Source: Skeletonema tropicum (Eukaryota; Bacillariophyta; Thalassiosirophyceae; Thalassiosirales; Thalassiosiraceae). From it: a stretch of DNA of 64,000 nucleotides. Each line of letters starts with the position of its first letter. Within the stretch, counting starts at the first letter, position 1. The DNA is taken from assembly GCA_037178625.1 (NCBI GenBank), contig CM074147.1:496001-560000 (forward strand). The letters run 5' to 3'. The notes beneath the pieces are model-generated. The model was not told the origin of the DNA. It ran no database searches and saw nothing but the letters and a program-made list of their open reading frames with translations. Below, piece by piece: positions 1 to 11,959 of this stretch. The translations under genes were made by a program, and so were the position numbers.

Positions 1-724
1 ACTAAGACAATTGTAGTAATCATCATTGTTTTCTTCCTTCATTTCTGCCAAGTGATCTTCCAAGAGACAATGCATCGGCAGATACCTGTTTTTGTACCGA
101 TCATATCTAATCAGCTCCCCTGGACTGCCACGGTTATGATATTGACACATTATTGTGTATTTGTTTTGACAATCTTTCACTTGACAACATATGCAGGATT
201 AGAGCCTATTTTCATAATAGATATTTATTTGACTCACAACACAAAGCAGGCAGAATCGTGGTAACAAGGTATGTTCTGGACATGGTCGACATCGCTAGGT
301 ATAGAATTACCGCAACAACTACATTTCTTTGAACCTCGTTGACGCCGTCTCCCCACACGACGCTGGCTGCCACATCAGCGGTGTCGTCTTTACGTGCCTT
401 TTTTGCATGTGGCGATCCATGGTGAAATCAGTCGTTAGTATGCCCACAACCGCCGAATAACGACCCTTCACTACACTGCTATGATCGTATCAAAGGAGTT
501 GGTGCAATAGATGGTCAAATTATGCTTACTTTGGCTCCCACTTATGCCATAGCAAGGTGGGTGTGGTGGTGGCTATCTATTGATTGCTGGTGAAGATTTT
601 TTTCAAACCGGCTCAAAAAAGTGGTGCCGTCCCAAACCTGAACCAAAAAAAATGGCGTGTGCCCCCCCGAAATTTTTGCAACCGCGTCTCAGCTATCGTC
701 ACACACATGTCAAAAAACGACTAA

Positions 725-1087
725 GGCCGTTCCTTACGGTGGACGCGGACGCGGACGCAGAACGCGCTTTTTGCATATCTGTGTTTGTGTCCGATCATCC
801 GATCCTTACGGTGGAACGCGGACGTGGACGCAGCGCAGAGTGACTGTGTGTCAGACACGTGTTTTGGCGGGGATTGAGTTACGTAGGAACTCCTCGAAAC
901 GGGCATCCCCCCTTTATTGATCCCGGTTATTTTTCTGCGGCCGACCCAGATGATTTTCATCTGGGTCGGAAATAAAAAAAAAAACGGGATCAATAAAGGG
1001 GGGATGCCCGTTTTGAGGAGTTCCTATGTACAATTAGCCCACTTTGTTGTTCTGCGTCCGCGTCCGCGTCCACCGTAAGGATCGGCC
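725..1087. mobile_element. PIF/Harbinger-type MITE with TAA target duplication
   Basis: The element begins GGCCGTTCCTTACGG and ends with its near-exact reverse complement (CCGTAAGGATCGGCC). The terminal inverted repeats are about 39 bp with one mismatch and include a GGACGC-type short repeat. It is flanked by TAA at 722-724 and 1088-1090. The second copy of the tandem duplication has a single TAA at 2275-2277 and no insert, so it shows the empty site. A 3-bp TAA duplication with GG-starting ends is the hallmark of PIF/Harbinger (Tourist) elements. An extra subterminal copy of the end sequence lies near 801-834. There is no transposase, so the element is non-autonomous. Confidence 0.88.
880..1030. 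repeat. Foldback (hairpin) segment nested in the MITE
   Basis: The arms start TACGTAGGAAC at 880 and end GTTCCTATGTA at 1030, and they pair over about 50 bp. An inner perfect stem of about 12 bp lies at 941-969. It could be a nested miniature element or the folded core of the Harbinger MITE. The TACGTAGGAA end motif recurs elsewhere in the window. Confidence 0.7.
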
Positions 1088-2225
1088 TAAGACAAAATCA
1101 CAGAACATCGGCACCATGAAAGCCTTTATTCTCATAGCTAGAACTTCACACTAACACAACCAATAGCAACTTCCATTATTTTACACAATCTACATAACGT
1201 GATGAACAAGTTTGCCGCAGCAATATGTCGTCTATTCTCCGCCAGCTCCAAAGATTGCACATTATTACAGTAGTATAGATCTCATCCTGCAATCTTATGA
1301 CAAGTCTAGTTTCCTCCATCAACTGCTTTGAATTTGATAATTAGTAGCCGTAACATGTCGTGCATATAAATATGAATAACATTCATCGCTTGAACCAACT
1401 TCATACGTCGTATGCAGGCTTATTTCTGTGTATTCTTGACTGATGACTTTCGACTCTTTTTCTGCATGAATCTACTTTGTAGTTTGGGGACATGCGGGCG
1501 GTCTACGTACCACTCCGAGCGGCTGAAACCTCGCTTCATAATATCATTGGCGCCGGGTACGAACGGGGCGGCTTCGTTCATTGTACACATCGCCCTATGG
1601 ATGCAGTGAAGCGCCGATGGTGTGTTGATGTGTCAAATAATATGAAGAATGTTGCTTGTCATCTCATCTGCTATTAACATGAGTAATTCATAATCTTCTT
1701 CCTCGACTGCCAAGTCATACATGTGATACATATCAGCGGTACAATCCAATTCTTCAAGAAGAGCATAGCACACTGATTATAGGCCGCCCATTGGGATAGC
1801 GGCGATGCATTTTTTGTGTCATCGGCAGGGTAGCTACTGCGACTGCGGCAGTTGCTACAGACGGCGGACTGCACTGACTAATCTACTCATGAGACAGATC
1901 ATTTCGCTTTGATGATGCGGCCAGCGTTTTTCTGCCTTTGGTAGGTTAGGTGGTGGTAGTAGCAGGTGTTTTTGCCATGGTTATTTTGTGAGTTCCACTG
2001 TTACACTCCTGTTGCAAAAGTTGCAAAAAGTAAGCGATTTTTGCAACAATTTTTGCAACTTCAGTTGCAAAGTGAGCCCAACATACCCCCAGCTTGAGCA
2101 ACATATCACAGGATTTTTGGTAGTATGTTGTCACGGTATTTTCTTCCTACGAATTCCTCTGTAGATTTTGCAACAATGGTTGCAAAACCGGCGTAATGTG
2201 CCCGTATGCGCCGTACTTGCAACAA

Positions 2226-3390
2226 TTTTTGCAACCGCGTCTCATCTTTCGTCACACACATGTCAAAAAACGACTAAGACAAAATCACAGAACATCGGCA
2301 CCATGAAAGCCTTTATTCTCATAGCTAGAACTTCACACTAACACAACCAATAGCAACTTCCATTATTTTACACAATCTACATAACGTGATGAACAAGTTT
2401 GCCGCAGCAATATGTCGTCTATTCTCCGCCAGCTCCAAAGATTGCACATTATTACAGTAGTATAGATCTCATCCTGCAATCTTATGACAAGTCTAGTTTC
2501 CTCCATCAACTGCTTTGAATTTGATAATTAGTAGCCGTAACATGTCGTGCATATAAATATGAATAACATTCATCGCTTGAACCAACTTCATACGTCGCAT
2601 GCAGGCTTATTTCTGTGTATTCTTGACTGATGACTTTCGACTCTTTTTCTGCATGAATCTACTTTGTAGTTTGGGGACATGCGGGCGGTCTACGTACCAC
2701 TCCGAGCGGCTGAAACCTCGCTTCATAATATCATTGGCGCCGGGTACGAACGGGGCGGCTTCGTTCATTGTACACATCGCCCTATGGATGCAGTGAAGCG
2801 CCGATGGTGTGTTGATGTGTCAAATAATATGAAGAATGTTGCTTGTCATCTCATCTGCTATTAACATGAGTAATTCATAATCTTCTTCCTCGACTGCCGA
2901 GCCATATGTACATGTGATACATATCAGCGGTACAATCCAATTCTTCAAGAAGAGCATAGCACACTGATTATAGGCCGCCCATTGGGATAGCGGCGATGCA
3001 TTTTTTGTGTCATCGGCAGGGTAGCTACTGCGACTGCGGCAGTTGCTACAGACGGCGGACTGCACTGACTAATCTACTCATGAGACAGATCATTTCGCTT
3101 TGATGATGCGGCCAGCGTTTTTCTGCCTTTGGTAGGTTAGGTGGTGGTAGTAGCAGGTGTTTTTGCCATGGTTATTTTGTGAGTTCCACTGTTACACTCC
3201 TGTTGCAAAAGTTGCAAAAAGTAAGCGATTTTTGCAACAATTTTTGCAACTTCAGTTGCAAAGTGAGCCCAACATACCCCCAGCTTGAGCAACATATCAC
3301 AGGATTTTTGGTAGTATGTTGTCACGGTATTTTCTTCCTACGAATTCCTCTGTAGATTTTGCAACAATGGTTGCAAAACCGGCGTAATGT
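2226..3390. repeat. Tandem segmental duplication, copy 2 (MITE-free)
   Basis: Direct repeat of the preceding unit, offset by 1,187-1,191 bp. It carries the uninterrupted target site of the MITE at 2275-2277. Homology stops at 3390, where the sequence diverges from copy 1 after GGCGTAATGT. No gene is recognised inside it. Confidence 0.9.
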
Positions 3391-3736
3391 AGAAGTACAT
3401 AGGTAATATCTGGTGGCTGGTGGCAATCTGCATGCAATCTTCGCAAACGGATCCCGTGCGCCACGCCACAGTCTCATTCGCCAGAATGCGAAGCAATGTA
3501 CCATACATATATACCATACTATTTTCTCTCTAAGTACTTCAATGACAATGCGAATGCGGGCTATTTCCTATTTGTGAAGGGGGAGATAGGATGAAATTCA
3601 TCTAGATAAAATCATAGCGAGTTGCATTATTTTTTGAGGAGGTTGAGCTGACCGTGAAAATGTTAGGTGTACTAAATACGTAACATTCGGATCGCTTCCG
3701 CCGCCGTAGGAATTGAATTCCTATGTAACACCCCCT

Positions 3737-4212
3737 ATGGCTGTGTATGCGATGTGTGCTGTTGAATCTATGGTGGAAGCGAAGCTTGAGTCAAATAACT
3801 TCAAAACATCTCAGACGAACGAAGCAGGCGGAATCGAGCTGTATGACAACATCGAGTCATTCAATGCAGATGTTGAAAGTGATGTGACACTGACTCTTTG
3901 AAGCATACGAAAAGACGGAGAAAATTGACAACGACGACGTGGCCGAGATTTGGAACCTCATCAATGACGATTATGATATAATAGACGAGATGAAGTTGCT
4001 GAAATAAGAGCTGGTCAAAAAGAAGATCCTATCTATCTTTTTAGGATCTTTACTAATTGTAGCAACACATTCCTTTCTTTCCGATGCTGCAAGTGCTTTC
4101 GACGCAATCATACCCGATTCAGATAGTATTGGATTTGGATTTGGTTCCAGCGTGTGCTTCCAGACAAATCAATATGCCAACTATAGCAATACATGTTCAC
4201 TTCCCGACTGAG
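3737..4212 (+). pseudogene. Broken gene for a small single-pass membrane or secreted protein
   Basis: From the ATG at 3737 an acidic coding-like frame runs to about 3899, where it meets a TGA. Moving one base forward keeps a natural sequence, rich in D, E and N, to about 4004. A second one-base shift there avoids a TAA and opens a lysine-rich turn, a hydrophobic segment (ILSIFLGSLLIVA, roughly 4027-4065) and a tail with two cysteines that ends at the TGA at 4210-4212. I do not recognise the family. Reading it as one gene with two single-base frame breaks is an inference from composition and frame continuity. It could also be unrelated short frames. Confidence 0.45.
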
Positions 4213-4314
4213 AGCGGTTTGCTTTACCAAACTTTGTCAGCACTACATCTTCTTCCGGATCCCTAAACTAGATCGCTATCGTCATCGTCGCTATCACATC
4301 CTATTATTGTTCGC

Positions 4315-6882
4315 TCATTTCCAATTCATTACATTCTGAAGCTGCTTCGTCCTCATCACCCAACCACATTCTCCACTTTGTATTAATCCATCAAATTGCA
4401 TACCAACCTGATAACATGCAAGCCAAAGTATCAGTGCTGTCACGATGCTAGGCAAACTTCCATACTTGAGAATACCATCGACACTACCGGCATAATTGTT
4501 AATCACACTCCCAATAGCCTTTGCAATACGTTGTCCAACTACATCTATCCAAAACTTGGCTTTAAACTTGACAGCGTCGGAAGTGGGCATGTATAATACC
4601 TCCTCGGATGGATCATGCACTGAATATGTCAAAGCCTTGCATATACTCAGTGATATGAATAGGAAGTACAGATTCCGTGGAAACATCACAAATGCAAATA
4701 TTGTGACCAACAGCAATACTGTCGGGAAGATGCGAATTGTAGTGCTCAGCCCATAATTCTTAATGAGACGAGGGAAAGCGTAAAAAGATAGGAACAGTGA
4801 CAAGATGTTGACGGTTTGTCCATACCAACCCATAAACTGTATGTAAGTGATGCCTTCTTCTTCTTTGGAGTCACTTTTTGTTGTTGTGGAGGTTGTTGCT
4901 GTTGTTGAGTGCTCTGATTCGTCCACAATACTTATTCCAACGCCAAAGCGATCGAGCCCAATCAAGTTCAATTCATAGTGCATGCATGTAAGGGCAATCT
5001 CGTACAATACAGAAGCTGCCAGTACGAGCTTGAGATATTCGTAACAAAAGATCATGCGAAGTCCTCCCAATAAATCGTCAGAGGTGACACCACCACCACC
5101 ACTACTCTGGCCAACTTGTTGTGTCTTAGATTCCGACCTTGTTATGTACTCATCATCTTCTTCTTCTTTTCCAACAACAGTAATCTTCTGCCGCGTATCG
5201 CCATCCCCTCTGTCTGCATTAAGCGACGATCGGATCGTATTATCCTGCATAGGCTTTGAGAACAGCTGAGCATACGTCGCCATAATCACCATCCCAACAC
5301 CAATGCATCCACACGCTGCAAAAAGTAACATTGGCGTGACACGTGCATCATCACCCTCTGTCATGGTATCAACACTTCTATCTACATCCACCCTCCCTTC
5401 CTCATCGAAAATAAAGTGTTGTTGTTGTTGTTGCTCTTGTTGCTCATACTGATGATGATGTTTCCGTCTTCCAGACAATGCCGAAAATGTCGATCCCGCA
5501 ATAGCTCCCATCTGTGCCAATGCCACAATCGACCCATAATGACGTTCGGCAGTCTCCAATGACAAATGAGAATTTGCAAATGCCCAAAAGATAGTGATGG
5601 AGACAGATCCGAAGGATTCGACAAGTGCGAATAATACATACCCTAGGGTGGGATAGTACCAGTCGTAGTCGCCATTCTTCTCACCGCTTCTTTCATCAAG
5701 TGGTGTGTTGAATTCTTCACTGGATGGATAGACATCAATACCACCACTCTCAAGTTCTGCAACTAGATTCACATCATCATCATGAAATATTGCTTTGGAT
5801 GAAAATGATGGATGTGTCTTTAGTGCAAGTGCCACTGCTATGAAACCATGAATGTAAAAACTTCCCACGATGTAAAATGCAATTGTTGTAATCTTGGACG
5901 ACGACGACGATGATGATGATTGTTCTTCTCCCTCGGCATCATCACCATCATCAAGTTGTGTCGATGCATCATCAGTCCATGCAAAATGATTCCAAAATTG
6001 ACCTGATCGAACCTTCATACTCCTCCATTTGGTCTTCATATAACTCCCATCATAACTACTATCACCACTACTACTACTCTCATTATTCATACCCATCGAA
6101 GAATCCCTCATGGCCAAGGGTAAATTCCTCTCCACCCAAGATCGTTCCAACTCCTCATTCACTCGATCCACCACATCCTCCCTCCTCCTCTGTTCATTCA
6201 CCGCAGAACATCGCCTCCATCGATCCAACCACTCCATCCCCACCGCCAAAACAATCACCACAACAAAACTCACCATTTTGGCACGTGGTTGATGTTTGCC
6301 TAAATCACCATTGACTAGTATTGCGAGTGTTGGTTCCTTGATGGAATCGAGGATCCAAAAGCTGGAGAGGGTGAATGCCAGATAGAGTGCGAGGAGGAGT
6401 ATTCGTAGTGGGAGTAAAAAGATTGTTGACTGGTGCTGAAGTTTATAGATGAGACGTGAGAAGAGTGTGGTGTGGGTGCGGTTGTATTGTAGAGTTGATA
6501 TCAAGTCATCTTCGTCGTCGTCATGATTATTTGCCGATTGGTCATTCGAGGCATCGGCGGGTGTAAAGTCATGAAATTGTGACTCATTAGTTGTTGTACG
6601 ATGACCACTTTGTTTATGAAGCGGATTGTACCGTATAGAGAAGGAACCCATTTTAACCTTCTTTTTAATGGAGGAAAGTAATGGATGGGCGGAAGAGTCA
6701 TTATTTTCATCTTCTTCATCGGCAAAGTCATTTAGGCTGTTTGTGTTTGTTTCTGCTGGGGCTGATGAAGCAGCAGCTGCTGCAGCTGGTGGTGTGTCAG
6801 CGGTGGCGAGAGAGCTAGTTAGCGGTGCATTGGCGGTATTGTCACCGCTGCCGCTGCTGTTGTGCTCATCGTTGTCCTCCAT
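4315..6882 (-). CDS. Polytopic membrane transporter, TLC/Npt (nucleotide transporter)-like
   Basis: An 855-residue intact frame from ATG (6882) to stop. The first 150 residues are acidic and low-complexity. About ten to twelve hydrophobic helices follow, broken by acidic loops of variable length. The C-terminal part carries the pattern ...[18 protein letters not shown]..., then [14 protein letters not shown] and KAIGS. This resembles the C-terminal signature of the TLC/Npt ATP:ADP-antiporter superfamily (P-T/S-x-E-x-x-Y-x-P, then K-x-K-x-x-x-D-x-x-G-x-R). The substrate cannot be read from sequence. No obvious transit peptide is seen, so the membrane of residence is open. A general MFS carrier is the alternative. 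The gene is divergent from the glycosyltransferase at 7108. Confidence 0.65.
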   Translation of the reverse strand: MEDNDEHNSSGSGDNTANAPLTSSLATADTPPAAAAAASSAPAETNTNSLNDFADEEDENNDSSAHPLLSSIKKKVKMGSFSIRYNPLHKQSGHRTTTNESQFHDFTPADASNDQSANNHDDDEDDLISTLQYNRTHTTLFSRLIYKLQHQSTIFLLPLRILLLALYLAFTLSSFWILDSIKEPTLAILVNGDLGKHQPRAKMVSFVVVIVLAVGMEWLDRWRRCSAVNEQRRREDVVDRVNEELERSWVERNLPLAMRDSSMGMNNESSSSGDSSYDGSYMKTKWRSMKVRSGQFWNHFAWTDDASTQLDDGDDAEGEEQSSSSSSSSKITTIAFYIVGSFYIHGFIAVALALKTHPSFSSKAIFHDDDVNLVAELESGGIDVYPSSEEFNTPLDERSGEKNGDYDWYYPTLGYVLFALVESFGSVSITIFWAFANSHLSLETAERHYGSIVALAQMGAIAGSTFSALSGRRKHHHQYEQQEQQQQQHFIFDEEGRVDVDRSVDTMTEGDDARVTPMLLFAACGCIGVGMVIMATYAQLFSKPMQDNTIRSSLNADRGDGDTRQKITVVGKEEEDDEYITRSESKTQQVGQSSGGGGVTSDDLLGGLRMIFCYEYLKLVLAASVLYEIALTCMHYELNLIGLDRFGVGISIVDESEHSTTATTSTTTKSDSKEEEGITYIQFMGWYGQTVNILSLFLSFYAFPRLIKNYGLSTTIRIFPTVLLLVTIFAFVMFPRNLYFLFISLSICKALTYSVHDPSEEVLYMPTSDAVKFKAKFWIDVVGQRIAKAIGSVINNYAGSVDGILKYGSLPSIVTALILWLACYQVGMQFDGLIQSGECGWVMRTKQLQNVMNWK

Positions 6883-7107
6883 AATATATGATATGTTTGC
6901 AATTCAAGTCTTCGAGCTATCTATTAGTACGCTGCAGTTCTGAACTCTTCACACTCTTCACAAAGGGAGAGGAAAAGTCATCATCTCTTGAGCAGCGGAA
7001 AATACAGTACTAATTCCAACGTATTTAAGCTACGTAGACCAGCCCGCCAAAACGCCATCCCCATCGACACGTTTCAGCACCATGCACTAAACTACAACAG
7101 TATCCAA
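6883..7107. promoter_or_regulatory. Shared divergent promoter region
   Basis: Only 225 bp separate the start codons of the transporter (minus) and the glycosyltransferase (plus), so both promoters must lie here or overlap the 5' ends. It contains pyrimidine-rich and CT-repeat sequence (ACTCTTCACACTCTTCACA near 6942-6960) but no clear TATA box. An open frame continues upstream of 7108 to about 6988 without an ATG. Confidence 0.5.
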
Positions 7108-8616
7108 ATGCCTGCAACCCTACGCCAGCAAGTTCGCCGGGCCGGTGCCAGTGCTGGCATTAGCACCAGGAGGAGCTTGCCAATCTTCGTCCTGTCAATT
7201 GTCGTTTGCGCCATTGCATGGCAGTCCGTTTTTCTCGACACAAGCACAATACCAGCTCGAGATACACAAAAAAAGCACTTTCATCAGCTCCACAACAACT
7301 CGGCTGGCAACGTTACATCAATCAGCTTCAAAGAAGAAGAAGAACATTTTCCCGATCACTACCTCACTTTCTCTACATCATGCTCTGCCTTTCAGAACTG
7401 GCAATCATTCTTTTTATTCTACTTTGCCCACGAGGTCAATCAGCCCGGACAAGTAATTCGCATCGTCTCTGGCTGCACTGCGACAGAGAGAAAAGAGTTA
7501 GAGGACTTCCACGAGACTGTCATTCAGAAATTATCGCCCAATTTTCATATTCATTTTACTCCGGACTATTCACAAATCAGCGGCGACTCGTTCAAGTACT
7601 ATAACAAACCCTTTGGTGTGCAGCATTTCATGACTCATTGGCTCAAGTATGACGAGAGCAATGAGAAGTTGAAAAATTCCATCATTATAATCTTGGATCC
7701 AGATATGATATTGTTGAGACCTCTGACATATGACTTTACCTCGTCGAATGTAATGATTCACAGATCAGAACGAGGTCCTCCAACGGTGAAAAAGGTTATG
7801 CACGGCCAGCCATGGGCGTCTCTCTATGGATATCGGGATGAGCCATTTACCTTGGATCTCAAGTATATTTTTGCAAATCATACAGATTCACCTGCATTCA
7901 ACGTGACGATTGAGGAACAGCTACATAATTATGCTGGCGGACCTCCCTATATGGCAACTGGGAAAGATATGTGGGCAATTGTACATGCATGGACCGAGTT
8001 GGTACCCCATGTTCGCCACGTCCAAGATGGCATTATGGGGGAAATGTATGGCTGGGTTTTGGGTGCAGCACATCTCCGTCTTCCGCACACACTGGCAGAA
8101 TCTTTCATGATATCCGCAACGCAAATGGGAGATGACGAAGGATGGCCATTGATAGATTCTCTCAAGGATGAGGAAGTGTGCGAGTATCATCATTCCGTCA
8201 GGACGAAGAAGGAGTACTACGAGGACAAGTTACCATATACTATACATTATTGCCAACAATATTGGCTGGGGAAGTGGTACATTGGAAAATTTAGATTAGA
8301 TAGTGATTTCTTGACATGTGGAAAGGAGTTGTTGATGGAACCACCGAAGAACATTTCCAAGGAGTACGACTTTTTCATCAAACCGGGGTGGTTAGGAAAA
8401 GGCAAATCATATGGTGAAAAGGAGCCTGTAAGTCCTGAAATAGCGAAAAGAGAGGCATTTATGATTTGCCAATTGATTTCGCTGTTCAATGATGCTGCAG
8501 CTTGGTTCAAAGATACTAAATGTGAAGAGGGGACTGCGAAATACGAGAAATCATTCATATTTCACCACTCCCTTGACCCTGACATTAACGAGGGTGGCGA
8601 GAAGAAAGTTAAGTAA
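7108..8616 (+). CDS. Hydroxyproline O-arabinosyltransferase / serine galactosyltransferase-like Golgi enzyme
   Basis: A 502-residue type II membrane protein. It has a short basic N-terminus (residues 1-22), one hydrophobic anchor at about 23-43 (LPIFVLSIVVCAIAWQSVF), then a lumenal catalytic domain. The domain shows the family pattern of HPAT and SGT1-type plant and algal enzymes: an initial YLTFSTSCSAFQNWQS, a donor/metal-binding DPDM motif at residues 197-200 inside a hydrophobic strand, a GGPPYMA segment and a final cysteine-bearing region. These enzymes glycosylate hydroxyproline or serine in secreted proteins in the Golgi (family knowledge). The start is the first ATG (7108), placed just before the basic stretch that precedes the anchor. 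The acceptor is unknown. Confidence 0.8.
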   Translation: MPATLRQQVRRAGASAGISTRRSLPIFVLSIVVCAIAWQSVFLDTSTIPARDTQKKHFHQLHNNSAGNVTSISFKEEEEHFPDHYLTFSTSCSAFQNWQSFFLFYFAHEVNQPGQVIRIVSGCTATERKELEDFHETVIQKLSPNFHIHFTPDYSQISGDSFKYYNKPFGVQHFMTHWLKYDESNEKLKNSIIIILDPDMILLRPLTYDFTSSNVMIHRSERGPPTVKKVMHGQPWASLYGYRDEPFTLDLKYIFANHTDSPAFNVTIEEQLHNYAGGPPYMATGKDMWAIVHAWTELVPHVRHVQDGIMGEMYGWVLGAAHLRLPHTLAESFMISATQMGDDEGWPLIDSLKDEEVCEYHHSVRTKKEYYEDKLPYTIHYCQQYWLGKWYIGKFRLDSDFLTCGKELLMEPPKNISKEYDFFIKPGWLGKGKSYGEKEPVSPEIAKREAFMICQLISLFNDAAAWFKDTKCEEGTAKYEKSFIFHHSLDPDINEGGEKKVK

Positions 8617-8712
8617 TGATATATGTAGCCTATTTGACAAAATCGTATAGCTTGCACCGGTTGGAGATGTAAAGTAGGTTTCAGTACATCTTCTTTTTAT
8701 AGTTGTATAATA

Positions 8713-10158
8713 TCAAGCTGAAGTAGTTACCTGAGCAGCATATACACGATATAGATCTGGACCGATCAACCTCATGCAACCTTCACAGCACGACGTCCAA
8801 TCCATGTTGCATTCTTCCAAACGGTGCTGAACGCAAAGCGGCTTTTGACAATCAATCTCACAACAATATGATACAGGATTCACTTTGCCATCTTTACATT
8901 GATCACAATTCACGGCATCGCAGCCCTCATATTCACAAGCGTCGCAATCCAAACACATATAACAAGCAGAATAACCGCATCCGTCACAAGGAAGGAAATC
9001 ATTTTCTTGACAATCTTTGCAAAACGCTTGCTTGCATGTATTGCATCTCCCACTTCCATTCTCGCAGCAGCGGTAACAAACGTAATTGTTACAACCACTA
9101 CGAGCTGTACATTCATTTATCCCACATGCATATTCCCCACTTTCTAAAAAAAACTCAATGCACTTAGCACAAAACTCTTTTTCGCAGATATGACAAAGCG
9201 CCAACGTTGGTAGCCACTTCTCTTGGTCTACAAGGCATTCATCTGCACAACTATAACAGTAATGTTGCAAGCAATCATAACAGGTGTTTTGTTCTTTTCC
9301 GCTGGTGGTTCCTCTATTCCGTGATAATACATCTTTGCATCTTCTCCCGCACTGCAAACAACAGATGTTGTTTCGATATTCTGTCTCATTGAATCGAAGG
9401 AGAAAGTTATCCAACAGACCACTTCTGTTCTTCCACTTACTAGGAAACTGCAAATGTTTCAAACTGTGATCTTCTTGATCAATCATGATGCTGTCCAAGA
9501 TGGGAATCACCACAGTATCCTTTATGCAAGGCTCTGGATCTAATTCAGGACTTTCGTTCAGTCCAACCAAACTCAAATCCAACTGTTCCAATACACTTGA
9601 CCCTCTCAATGGAGCTAGTCCTTGGCCTGTTATGTTCACAAGCCCGGTAAGCTTCAGCGTCTTGAGTTTCTGAATAGCATTAATACACATCAAGCAACCC
9701 GCTACGTCGTCATCACTTAATCTATTTGCAAGATCTCCAATATCCACAAAATCTACATGCTCCCAAAATTGGTCATTCGCACCTCCGCCAGCACAAGTTT
9801 GAAGCAATGTGGCCCTCGTTGCAGCCAATGGTCGTTGTTGCTTTTCTCCCCTCAAAAACGATGTCAAAGTTGGTGCAGTCGAATTAGTTCCAATTGATAT
9901 CTCGCCAAGAAGCTGAATCTGTTGTTATAGCTAGTGCAAGCAGAGCACAGTGATGTTTTTGGTAGATAGTCTGATATCAATCTCAATCCTTCATCATGGA
10001 AGATCTGTAATATTTAGATCTGAAGAACATTTTCTCCGTTTCGTCTGTTGTCCCGTGGGAGAATGTTGCGGAGGTGAATGCTTCTTCATTTTGAAGGGCG
10101 ATGGCTTGCTCACACTACCCGCTGCCGTTGGAGTCGTATATCTTCTGCTCTCTTCCAT
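8713..10158 (-). pseudogene. F-box/Cys-rich protein paralogue A, 5' end frameshifted
   Basis: The 384-codon open part (8713-9867) lacks an ATG at its 5' end. The DNA upstream matches the first 90 codons of the neighbouring paralogue up to an ATG at 10156-10158. It has three single-base insertions relative to it (near 9887, 9945 and 9990), which cause a stop after the LNITDLP motif. What remains encodes a leucine-rich stretch and a complete C-terminal array of many C-x2-C pairs, probably zinc-binding. Copy A therefore keeps the tail that copy B has lost. It may still be expressed from an internal ATG, but the F-box would be missing. Confidence 0.72.
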
Positions 10159-10670
10159 TATCACAATCTACATATATTATTTATTTTGCTTTATTACTAC
10201 TATAGTTTGCCTTTAGTTGTTCGTACCATAATAATAATAATGTCATCGCCATCGCTGATTGAGCTGCTGATTAAAAAATTTTGATTCTTTTCTGCTCGCT
10301 GTCACAATGACACTCACCTTTCGTGGTATTCACTAGTATTCACTCTCTCTGCTCTCTGCTAGAGAATATACATCATAGAATACATAGAAGCGGATGTGCC
10401 GCATGCGTTGGCTTTGAACAAGCATATGGTAACCAAAGCAAGAGGTGAAAGTAAGAAGAGCGAGCTCTCGACTGAGCAGCACAAAAATAAACGTCACATC
10501 AACACAACATCACATCAAATATGACGAGCGAAGTTTCACCACAGCAGGAGCAGGGGAGCTCTGCTTCGCTCGACTAAACTATTCAATCTCACAAAAATAA
10601 GGATCAAGTTGCTGCGATCTGCAATCTCTACATCGATCGCAATGCACTTCTTTAAGTTTAACTCACCCCT

Positions 10671-11906
10671 TTACATGCAAGAGTACAGACTATCAAAATC
10701 TTTGCATTCATTGCATCTAGGAGTTTTTCGGTTTCGGTTTCGCTTTCTTCGCTTGAATGTTCCATTTCCCTTCTCGCAACAGCCGTGGCAGACATAATTC
10801 CGGCACAACCGCCCGAATTTACCGCCTGTGCATGCTCTCATCCAACGGGAAGAATCAATCCGGATACAGCTAGCACAAAACTCTTTTTCGCAGACACTAC
10901 AAAACGCCAGCATTGGACCCACCTTTTTACTGTATGGGTAATTGTGGCAACTGCAACAGTAATGTTGCAAGCAACTATAACATGAATGCATGATACCACG
11001 TTTATTTCGTTTGGCCATTCCATCGAGTCTAGCTCCAAACCCAAAGACTCCATTCCGGGTCAATACATCTTCGCATTTTCTCCCGCACTTCAAACAACAG
11101 ATGTTGTTCCGATATTCTGTCTCATTGTATTGGAGGACGAAGTGATTTAAAAGACCACTTTGATTCCACTTAGTCCACTTACTAGGAAACTTCAAATGTT
11201 TCAAATTGTGGTCTTCTTGATCAATCATGATGCTGTCCAAGATGGGAATCACCACAGTATCCTTTATGCAAGGCTCTGGATCTAATTCAGGACTTTCGTT
11301 CAGTCCAACCAAACTCAAATCTAACTGCTCCAATACACTTGACCCTCGCAATGGAGCTAGTCCTTGGCCTGTTATGTTCACAAGCCCGGTAAGCTTCAGC
11401 GTCTTTAGTTTCTGAATAGCATTAATACACATCAAGAACCCCGCTACGTCGTCATCACTTAATCTATTTGCAAGATCTCCAACATCCACAAAATCAACAT
11501 GCTCCCAAAATTCGTCATTCGCACCTCCGCCAGCACAACTTTGAAGCAATATGGCCCTCGTAGCAGCCAATGGTCGTTGTTGCTTTTCTCCCCTCAAAAA
11601 CGATGTCAAAGTTGGTGCAGTCGAATTGTTCCAATTGATATCTCGCCAAGAAGCTGAATCTGTTGTCATAGCTAGTGCAAGCAGAGCACGTGATGTTTTT
11701 GGTAGATAGTCTGATATCAATCTCAATCCATCACCCGGAAGATCTGTAATATTTAGATCGGAAGCACATTTTCTCCGTTTCGTCTGTTGTCCCGTGGGAG
11801 AATGTTGCGGAGGTGAATGCTTGTTCAAGTAGAAGAACGATAGCTTTCTCATAGCGATGCCCGCTGCCGTTGGAGTCTTGTATCTTCTGCTCTCTTCCAT
11901 TATCAT
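10671..11906 (-). CDS. F-box-like / Cys-rich protein paralogue B, truncated C-terminus
   Basis: A 411-residue intact frame starting ATG at 11906; the second ATG at 11900 matches the paralogue's start. A basic N-terminus is followed by an F-box-like segment (residues about 50-85: LNITDLPGDGLRLISDYLP). A region with leucine-rich-repeat flavour (about 150-200) and a Cys-rich tail with several C-x2-C pairs follow. The tail becomes basic (RKRNRNRKT) and stops after CNECKDFDSLYSCM, about 70 residues before the point where paralogue A ends. F-box proteins usually recruit substrates to SCF ubiquitin ligases; that role is only inferred. The exact function is unknown. Confidence 0.62.
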   Translation of the reverse strand: MIMEESRRYKTPTAAGIAMRKLSFFYLNKHSPPQHSPTGQQTKRRKCASDLNITDLPGDGLRLISDYLPKTSRALLALAMTTDSASWRDINWNNSTAPTLTSFLRGEKQQRPLAATRAILLQSCAGGGANDEFWEHVDFVDVGDLANRLSDDDVAGFLMCINAIQKLKTLKLTGLVNITGQGLAPLRGSSVLEQLDLSLVGLNESPELDPEPCIKDTVVIPILDSIMIDQEDHNLKHLKFPSKWTKWNQSGLLNHFVLQYNETEYRNNICCLKCGRKCEDVLTRNGVFGFGARLDGMAKRNKRGIMHSCYSCLQHYCCSCHNYPYSKKVGPMLAFCSVCEKEFCASCIRIDSSRWMRACTGGKFGRLCRNYVCHGCCEKGNGTFKRRKRNRNRKTPRCNECKDFDSLYSCM

Positions 11907-11959
11907 TATAATATATATTACTCCTATAATATTGTAAAGATAATTAATGTTGCTATGCT

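Larger units (their letters stand above)
675..2199. repeat. Tandem segmental duplication, copy 1
   Basis: This stretch is repeated almost exactly about 1,187 bp downstream. The two copies match through long non-coding sequence and differ mainly by a few bases around 1,700-1,725 and by the 363-bp element inserted here. The copy includes a cluster of TTGCAA hexamers (five between 2012 and 2070). The small open frames in it have no recognisable domain, so I read it as non-coding duplicated DNA. Confidence 0.9.

Noticed and set aside
1412..3065. Paired short frames present in both duplicated units as a conserved gene
   Set aside because: Their conservation is explained by the recent tandem duplication. 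They show no domain and overlap on both strands.
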